From positions 20,343 to 84,342 of the forward strand of contig NZ_SSTC01000009.1 of assembly GCF_004801855.1 (NCBI RefSeq): a DNA stretch of 64,000 nucleotides, written 5' to 3'. Below the pieces are notes generated by a model. It saw only the letters and a list, made by a program, of their open reading frames with translations, was not told the origin of the DNA and searched no databases. The translations under genes and the position numbers were made by a program. Positions 58,881 through 64,000 of the stretch are shown in pieces (within the stretch, counting starts at the first letter, position 1; every line of letters begins with the position of its first letter). Source of the stretch: Pseudomonas sp. A-1 (GTDB lineage Bacteria > Pseudomonadota > Gammaproteobacteria > Pseudomonadales > Pseudomonadaceae).

Positions 58881-60095
58881 TCAGGCGATCTCGAACAGGC
58901 CGGCAGCACCCATGCCGCCGCCGATGCACATGGCCACCACCACGTAGCGCACGCCGCGGCGACGGCCTTCCAGCAGGGCGTGGCCGACCATGCGCGCACC
59001 GGACATGCCGAACGGGTGGCCGATGGCGATGGCGCCGCCGTTGACGTTGAGGCGGTCGTCGGGGATGCCCAGCACGTCGCGGCAGTGGATCACCTGGCAG
59101 GCGAAGGCCTCGTTGATCTCCCACAGGCCGATGTCGGCCACGGTGAGGCCGAAGCGGTTGAGCAGCTTGGGCACCGCGAACACCGGGCCGATGCCCATCT
59201 CCTCCGGCGCGCAGCCGGCCACGGCGATGCCGCGGTACACGCCGAGCGGCGCCAGACCACGGCGGGTGGCCTCGGCGCGGCTCATCAGCAGGGTCGCCGC
59301 GGCGCCGTCGGAGAACTGCGAGGCGTTGCCGGCGGTGATGAACTCGCCCTGCTGCACCCACTTGCCGTCCTTCCACACCGGCTTCAGCGCGGCGAGGTCC
59401 TCCAGCCTGGTCGACGGGCGGTTGCACTCGTCGCGGTCGGCGAGCACCTCCTCGTGGCCGGTCGGGTTGCCCTCCTTGTCGAAGCACAGCTTGCGCGCGG
59501 CGAGCGGCACGATCTCGTCGGCGAACAGCCCGGCGGCCTGCGCCGCGGCAGTGCGCTGCTGGCTCTGCAGGGAATACTCGTCCTGGGCGGCGCGCGAGAT
59601 GCCGTAGCGGCGCGAGACGATCTCGGCGGTCTCCAGCATCGGGATGTAGGCCGCCGGCACCACTTCCTGCACCGCCAGCGACTGTGCGCGATAGCTGTTC
59701 TTGTGCTTGGTCTGGGTCAGCGACAGCGACTCGACGCCGCCGGCCACCGCCACGCCCAGCTCGCCGGTCATGATGCCCTTGGCGGCGACGCCGATGGTCA
59801 TCAGGCCGGAGGCGCACATGCGGTCCAGCGCCATGCCCGGCACCGTGTCCGGCAGGCCGCCGGTGTAGGCGCACAGGCGGCCGATGTTGTAGGCCTGGGT
59901 GCCCTGCTGCACCGCCGCGCCCATGATCACGTCCTCCACCGCGCCCGGCTCGATGCCGGCGCGCTCGACCACCGCGCGCACCACGTGGCCGCCGAGCACC
60001 GGCGCCTCGGTATCGTTGAAGGAGCCGCGGAAGGACTTGGTCAGCGCGGTGCGCGCGGTGGACACGATCACCGCATCGTTCGGATTGGCTTGCAT
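58881..60095 (-). CDS. Acetyl-CoA C-acyltransferase (thiolase)
   Basis: A 404-residue thiolase performing the last, CoA-dependent cleavage of beta-oxidation. Catalytic residues are present: nucleophile Cys in [11 protein letters not shown] (near residue 92), His in [17 protein letters not shown], and the proton-transfer Cys in [10 protein letters not shown], with NEAFA before them. Residue content fits degradative type I thiolases. It is the third gene of the operon SDR (IpdF-like)-MaoC-thiolase, spaced 10-13 bp. It would shorten a steroid side chain or a ring-derived acyl-CoA. Confidence 0.92.
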   Translation of the reverse strand: MQANPNDAVIVSTARTALTKSFRGSFNDTEAPVLGGHVVRAVVERAGIEPGAVEDVIMGAAVQQGTQAYNIGRLCAYTGGLPDTVPGMALDRMCASGLMTIGVAAKGIMTGELGVAVAGGVESLSLTQTKHKNSYRAQSLAVQEVVPAAYIPMLETAEIVSRRYGISRAAQDEYSLQSQQRTAAAQAAGLFADEIVPLAARKLCFDKEGNPTGHEEVLADRDECNRPSTRLEDLAALKPVWKDGKWVQQGEFITAGNASQFSDGAAATLLMSRAEATRRGLAPLGVYRGIAVAGCAPEEMGIGPVFAVPKLLNRFGLTVADIGLWEINEAFACQVIHCRDVLGIPDDRLNVNGGAIAIGHPFGMSGARMVGHALLEGRRRGVRYVVVAMCIGGGMGAAGLFEIA

Positions 60096-60108
60096 GGGAA
60101 TCTCTCGC

Positions 60109-60567
60109 TCAGTTGAAGGTGTAGCGGCTGATGGTGTCGACCACGCAGCCCGGGCGCTCGCCGCCCTCGATCTCGACGCTGACCCGCACGGTGGCCTGCA
60201 CCGCCGCGCCGACCTGCTCGACGCGCACCACCTCGCCGCGCCCGCGGATGCGCGCGCCGACCTTGACCGGCGCCGGGAAGCGCACGCGGTCGCAGCCGTA
60301 GTTGACGCCCATGCGCAGGTTGTCGACCTGGATCAGCTGCGGCAGGAACAGGTTGACCAGCGACAGGGTCAGGTAGCCGTGGGCGATGCAGCCGCCGAAC
60401 GGGCCGCTGGCGGCGCGCACCGGGTCGACGTGGATCCACTGGTGGTCACCGGTGGCCTCGGCGAACAGGTTGACCCGCGCCTGGTCGATCTCGAGCCACT
60501 CGGTGGCACCGAGGTCCTGGCCCTCGGCGGCGAGCAGCTGTTCGGCGCTGGAATAGATGGTGGTCAT
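60109..60567 (-). CDS. MaoC-family enoyl-CoA hydratase
   Basis: A 152-residue hot-dog-fold hydratase. The hydratase-2 motif [20 protein letters not shown] with catalytic Asp and His lies at about residues 39-58, followed by [18 protein letters not shown]. It hydrates a trans-2-enoyl-CoA to an (R)-3-hydroxyacyl-CoA. Single-domain MaoC proteins of this size act as homodimers or pair with a second subunit; no partner is adjacent. It sits between the IpdF-like SDR and the thiolase, so the three could complete one beta-oxidation round. Confidence 0.9.
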   Translation of the reverse strand: MTTIYSSAEQLLAAEGQDLGATEWLEIDQARVNLFAEATGDHQWIHVDPVRAASGPFGGCIAHGYLTLSLVNLFLPQLIQVDNLRMGVNYGCDRVRFPAPVKVGARIRGRGEVVRVEQVGAAVQATVRVSVEIEGGERPGCVVDTISRYTFN

Positions 60568-60577
60568 GGCGCGCTCC

Positions 60578-61363
60578 TCAGGCCTGCTGGGAACTGACCG
60601 ACAGCACTTCGCCGGTCATGTAGGAGGCGTAGTCGCTGGCCAGGAAGACCATCACGTTGGCCACTTCCCAGACCTCGGCGGCGCGGCCGAAGGCCTCGCG
60701 GCTGGCCAGCTGGGCGAGCAGCTCCTCGCTGGAGGCCTTCTTGAGGAAGTCGTGCAGGGCGATGGACGGCGATACCGCGTTGATGCGCACACCGAACTCG
60801 GCGGCCTCCAGGGCGCTGCAGCGGGTCAGCGCCATCACCCCGGCCTTGGCCGCGGCGTAGTGGGCCTGCTCCTTCTGCGCGCGCCAGCCGAGCACCGAGG
60901 CGTTGTTGACGATCACCCCGCGGCCGCGGCCCTGCATGTGCGGCAGCATGGCGCGGGTCATGCGGAAGGTGCCGGTCAGGGTGATGTCGAGCACCCTGCT
61001 CCACTCCTCGTCGCTCATCTCGGTGACGCGCTTCTGGCCGCCGAGGCCGGCGTTGTTGATCAGCACGTCGACGCCGCCCAGAGCCAGCTCGGCGGCGGCG
61101 ATCAGCGCCTGCACCTCCTCTTCCACGGCGACGTTGCACAGCTGGCCGTAGACGGCTTCGAGGCCGGTCTCGGCCTTGAGGCGCTCGACCGCCTCTTCCA
61201 GACGGCGCGGGTGGATGTCGGAGATCATCAGCGCCCGGCAGCCCTCCTCCGCGCAGCGCCTGGCGGCGGCGAAACCGATGCCGGCGCCGGCGGCGGCGGT
61301 GATCAGGACGGACTTGCCGGCCAGCAGCTGGTGGCCGGGCACGTAGGGGGGAGCTTGTCGCAT
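60578..61363 (-). CDS. ipdF: IpdF-like short-chain dehydrogenase
   Basis: A 261-residue SDR that follows, from memory, mycobacterial IpdF (Rv3559c), an enzyme of the late steroid C/D-ring pathway. Shared features are GHQLLAGKSVLITAAAGAG, VLINNAGLGGQ, the nearly unchanged NNASVLGWRAQ with YAAAKAGVMALTRCSA, RINAVSPSIA and FLASDYASYMTGEVLSVS. All SDR catalytic residues are present. It is the first gene of the operon with MaoC and thiolase, with a dyad 61 bp upstream. Equivalent function is inferred from sequence pattern only. Confidence 0.82.
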   Translation of the reverse strand: MRQAPPYVPGHQLLAGKSVLITAAAGAGIGFAAARRCAEEGCRALMISDIHPRRLEEAVERLKAETGLEAVYGQLCNVAVEEEVQALIAAAELALGGVDVLINNAGLGGQKRVTEMSDEEWSRVLDITLTGTFRMTRAMLPHMQGRGRGVIVNNASVLGWRAQKEQAHYAAAKAGVMALTRCSALEAAEFGVRINAVSPSIALHDFLKKASSEELLAQLASREAFGRAAEVWEVANVMVFLASDYASYMTGEVLSVSSQQA

Positions 61364-61423
61364 GGCAGAAACCTCGTTGGTAAACGGTCTGCCACAGGTA
61401 TACGGGGCGCTCGGGGGTGCTAC

Positions 61424-61440
61424 ATCGTCAAAACGGACGG
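61424..61440 (-). promoter_or_regulatory. Regulon dyad 16 (upstream of IpdF-MaoC-thiolase operon)
   Basis: ATCGTCAAAACGGACGG: ATCGTC and GGAC at the standard spacing, outer bases of the distal half changed. 61 bp before the start codon. Last copy in the window. Confidence 0.5.
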
Positions 61441-61576
61441 GGCAGAGGGGCGCGCGCCGTCAAAGCTGCCAAGAGGCGCACCCTCCTCCGCTAGCCGGAT
61501 GGCATAACCTGCCCGCCTCGCCACCGGGCCATCCCCGGCGGCAGAGCAGCCAGACTTCATCGCCAGGGGACAAGGA

Positions 61577-63127
61577 ATGCCCACACCGCCCAGGATCGTC
61601 CTGATCAACCCGCCCCACACTGCCATCGGCAGCCGTATCCCCGACGAGCACCTGCCGCCACTCGGCCTGCTCAGCGTGGGCGGCCCCTTGCTGGATGCCG
61701 GGTTCGCGGTGTCGCTGCTGGATGCCGACCGCGAGAACCTGCCGCTGTCGGCGATCACCGGGCAGGTGCGCCAGCTGCGGCCGACGGTGGCGATGCTCGG
61801 CCATTCCGGGTCGAGTTCGGCGCACGCCACCGTGGTCGAGCTGTGCCGGCTGCTCAAGCAGGCGCTGCCGGAGCTGACCATCGTCTACGGCGGGGTACAC
61901 CCCACCTATCACTGGCAGGAAATCCTCCGCGACTGCCCGGCCATCGACTTCATCGTGCGCGGCGAGGGCGAGCAGACCGCCCTGTCCCTGCTCGAAGCGC
62001 TGCGCGACGGCGATCCGCTGGACGGCGTGAAGGGCATCGCCTTCCGCCACCAGGGCCAGGTGCTGGGCACGCCGCCGGCGCCGCCGTTGCGCGACCTGGA
62101 CGCCTACCGGGTCGGCTGGGAGCTGATCGACCATACCCGCTACTCCTACTGGGGCGGCAAGCGCGCCGTGGTGGTGCAGTTCTCGCGCGGCTGCCCCTAC
62201 CCGTGCAGCTACTGCGGGCAGCGCGGCTTCTGGACGCGATGGCGGCACCGCGACCCGGTGGCCTTCGCCCGCGAACTGGCGCGCCTGCACCGCGAGCACG
62301 GGGTGGAGCTGATCAACTTCGCCGACGAACTGCCCACCGGCTCGCGCAAGGCCTGGCGGACCTTCCTCGAGGCGCTGATCGCCGAAGACGTGCCGCTGCT
62401 GCTGGTCGGTTCGACCCGCGCCGGCGACATCGTGCGCGACGCCGACATCCTCCATCTGTACCGCCGGGCTGGCGTGATCCGCTTCCTGCTCGGCATCGAG
62501 AGCTACGACGAGGCCACGCTGGCGAACATCAACAAGCGGGCGGACGTCAGCGAGGACCGCCAGGCCATCTGCCTGCTGCGCCAGCACGGCATCGTCTCCA
62601 TGGCCACCTACGTGCTCGGTTTCGAGGAGGAAGGCGACCGCGACTACTGGCGGTCGTTCCGCCATCTGCTGCGCTACGACCCCGACCAGATCCAGCTGAT
62701 CTACGCCACGCCACATCGCTGGACACCCTTCTATGCCACGGTGGAGGAGCGCCAGGTCATCGAGACGGACACCCGGCGCTGGGACTACAAGCATCAGGTG
62801 CTGGCGGTGCGACGCGTCCCGGCCTGGCGGGTGTTCCTGTGGTTCAAGCTGATTGAGCTGGCCATGCAGTCCCGCCCCAGAGCGCTGGGACGCATCCTCC
62901 TGCACCGCGACGGCGACTTCCGCCACGCCATGCGCTGGTACAGCCGGATCGGCCGGCGAGTCTGGCTCCACGAGGTGGCGGAATTCCTGCGCCGCATCCC
63001 CGGGCTCAGGCCGGGACCGACCCTGCGCGAGTTCCTCGGCCCTTCGCTGGCGGAAACGGAATACGCGCATGACCGCGGCCAGCGGATCGCCACGGACAGG
63101 AAACATGCCGAGACGCTTGCGGAATGA
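61577..63127 (+). CDS. B12-binding radical SAM protein (BchE-like architecture)
   Basis: A 516-residue enzyme. An N-terminal cobalamin-binding Rossmann domain (residues ~5-150, with VLINPPHTAIGS and IVYGGVHPTYHW) precedes a radical SAM core with the [4Fe-4S] motif CPYPCSYC near residue 214, then NFADELPTGS and GIESYDEATL. The C-terminal ~120 residues match the BchE-like group, which includes oxygen-independent Mg-protoporphyrin ester cyclase. No chlorophyll genes are present, so another methylation or ring-forming reaction is expected. AGGGG eight bases before the ATG supports the start. It lies beside a cobalamin-synthesis gene. Confidence 0.82.
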   Translation: MPTPPRIVLINPPHTAIGSRIPDEHLPPLGLLSVGGPLLDAGFAVSLLDADRENLPLSAITGQVRQLRPTVAMLGHSGSSSAHATVVELCRLLKQALPELTIVYGGVHPTYHWQEILRDCPAIDFIVRGEGEQTALSLLEALRDGDPLDGVKGIAFRHQGQVLGTPPAPPLRDLDAYRVGWELIDHTRYSYWGGKRAVVVQFSRGCPYPCSYCGQRGFWTRWRHRDPVAFARELARLHREHGVELINFADELPTGSRKAWRTFLEALIAEDVPLLLVGSTRAGDIVRDADILHLYRRAGVIRFLLGIESYDEATLANINKRADVSEDRQAICLLRQHGIVSMATYVLGFEEEGDRDYWRSFRHLLRYDPDQIQLIYATPHRWTPFYATVEERQVIETDTRRWDYKHQVLAVRRVPAWRVFLWFKLIELAMQSRPRALGRILLHRDGDFRHAMRWYSRIGRRVWLHEVAEFLRRIPGLRPGPTLREFLGPSLAETEYAHDRGQRIATDRKHAETLAE

Positions 63128-63190
63128 AGTCTCGCCGGCAGCATCTGCCGTGGCGCACCGAACCGTCTCGAGCACTGCCGGGCCTCGACC

Positions 63191-64000
63191 TCAGCGATAC
63201 CAGCGCGGCGTATACACCCAGTCGCCGCCATCCGCGCGCGGGAAGCTGCGGGTGGTCGACGAGCCGACGATCACCAGGGTGCGCATGTCGACCATCTCCG
63301 GGGTCAGCTCGCCGAGGGTCAGGCTGGTGAGCCGGGCGCCGGGGCGGCCGATGTCGCGGCCGAGCACCACGCGGGTTTCCGGCGCACGATGGCTCCTGAC
63401 GATTTCCAGGGCACGACCGAGCTGCCAGGGCCGGGCGCGGGAGATCGGGTTGTAGAAGGCCATCACCAGATCGGCGGCGCCGGCGTGCTCCAGGCGCTGC
63501 TCGATCACCGCCCAGGGCTTGAGGTTGTCCGACAGCGACAGCAGGCAGAAGTCGTGGCCCAGCGGCGCACCGGCCAGCGCGGCGGTGGCCAGCGCGGCGG
63601 AGACGCCCGGCAGGATTTCCAGCTCGACCGCATGCCAGAGCGGGTCAATGCTCTGCTCCAGCGCCTCCAGCACCGCCGCGGCCATGGCGAACACCCCCGG
63701 ATCGCCGGAGGACACCACCACCGCACGGCGCCCGCTGGCGGCCAGCTCGAAGGCATGGCGGGCGCGCTGCAGCTCCTCGCGGTTGTCGCTGCAGTGGCGC
63801 ACCTGCTCCGCGCGCAGCGGCCCGGCCATGTTCACGTAGGTCTCGTAGCCGAGGATGTCCTCGGCCTCGTCCAGCGCCCGGCGCACCGCCGGCACCATCA
63901 GCTCGGCGGCGCCGGGGCCGAGGCCGACCACGCTGAGCCGCCCACGGGCGCGGCCGAGTCGCTCGACCGCCACCGGCTGCGCGGCGCGGCCGATGCACAG
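63191..64000 (-). CDS. cobJ: Precorrin-3B C17-methyltransferase (CobJ), 5' end beyond window
   Basis: The SAM-dependent tetrapyrrole methylase that contracts the corrin ring in aerobic B12 synthesis. LSVVGLGPGAAELMVPA opens the methylase fold, with GYETYVNM, VVSSGDPGVFAMAAAVLE and VMAFYNPISRARPWQL following; VYTPRWYR is the C-terminus. The frame stays open to the right edge (LCIGRAAQPVAVER before the methylase start), fitting the long CobJ of pseudomonads that carries an N-terminal CbiG-like part. Only ~270 codons are visible. Confidence 0.92.
   Translation of the reverse strand: MCIGRAAQPVAVERLGRARGRLSVVGLGPGAAELMVPAVRRALDEAEDILGYETYVNMAGPLRAEQVRHCSDNREELQRARHAFELAASGRRAVVVSSGDPGVFAMAAAVLEALEQSIDPLWHAVELEILPGVSAALATAALAGAPLGHDFCLLSLSDNLKPWAVIEQRLEHAGAADLVMAFYNPISRARPWQLGRALEIVRSHRAPETRVVLGRDIGRPGARLTSLTLGELTPEMVDMRTLVIVGSSTTRSFPRADGGDWVYTPRWYR

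Noticed and set aside
1..64000. CRISPR arrays, tRNA or rRNA genes, prophage or integrase genes
   Set aside because: No regularly spaced short repeats, no recognisable RNA gene and no phage or integrase motif were found; the only mobile element seen is the IS5-family copy.

Overview
The window is G+C-rich with strong G/C bias at third codon positions, clear Shine-Dalgarno sites and tight operons. It reads as chromosomal DNA of a Pseudomonas-like gammaproteobacterium. That is an inference from gene content and style; no rRNA or tRNA gene is present to confirm it. Three blocks can be separated.

Block 1 (about 0-20 kb, plus the monooxygenase gene ending at 21.6 kb) and block 3 (about 43-61.4 kb) look like two halves of one steroid-catabolism region. 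They hold a KshA-like Rieske oxygenase, a KstD-type FAD dehydrogenase, an HsdA-like 3alpha-hydroxysteroid dehydrogenase, an IpdF-like SDR with a MaoC hydratase and a thiolase, further SDRs, an old-yellow-enzyme homologue and a Baeyer-Villiger-type monooxygenase. DUF1302/DUF1329 envelope proteins and two YCF48-RND pairs may handle the hydrophobic substrate. A sulfotransferase sits beside its own PAPS-forming genes (cysD, cysNC). Three paralogous LuxR-type regulators, without any luxI, are interspersed. Nearly every operon here is preceded by an 18-bp dyad, read toward the gene as TTAGTCC-n4-GGACGAT, which probably defines a shared regulon. Seven copies of a long inverted repeat built on GGCGAATGAATTCGCC are confined to the same blocks.

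Block 2 (about 21.7-43.2 kb) lacks both the dyad and that repeat. Its left part carries an AraC regulator, leuA with a leucine-rich leader peptide and attenuator, a VOC-fold protein and the 3' remnant of a second monooxygenase gene. Its main part is an 11-gene minus-strand operon (42,059 down to 27,395). The order is: acyl carrier protein fused to a zinc ribbon; two pairs of ketosynthase plus catalytically dead ketosynthase-like protein; an aminotransferase fused to an acyl-ACP-reductase-like domain; two ketoreductase-type SDRs; a DUF1302-like outer-membrane protein; a LolA-like periplasmic protein; an RND/MMPL exporter. This resembles a type II polyketide-like pathway that releases its chain as an amine and exports it. 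A MerR regulator lies just past the operon's far end. Two matching MerR-type promoters, one for the neighbouring flavodoxin-fold reductase and one for the 15-kb operon, tie the unit together. An IS5-family element closes the block.

The right edge holds a B12-binding radical SAM protein and the 3' part of cobJ.
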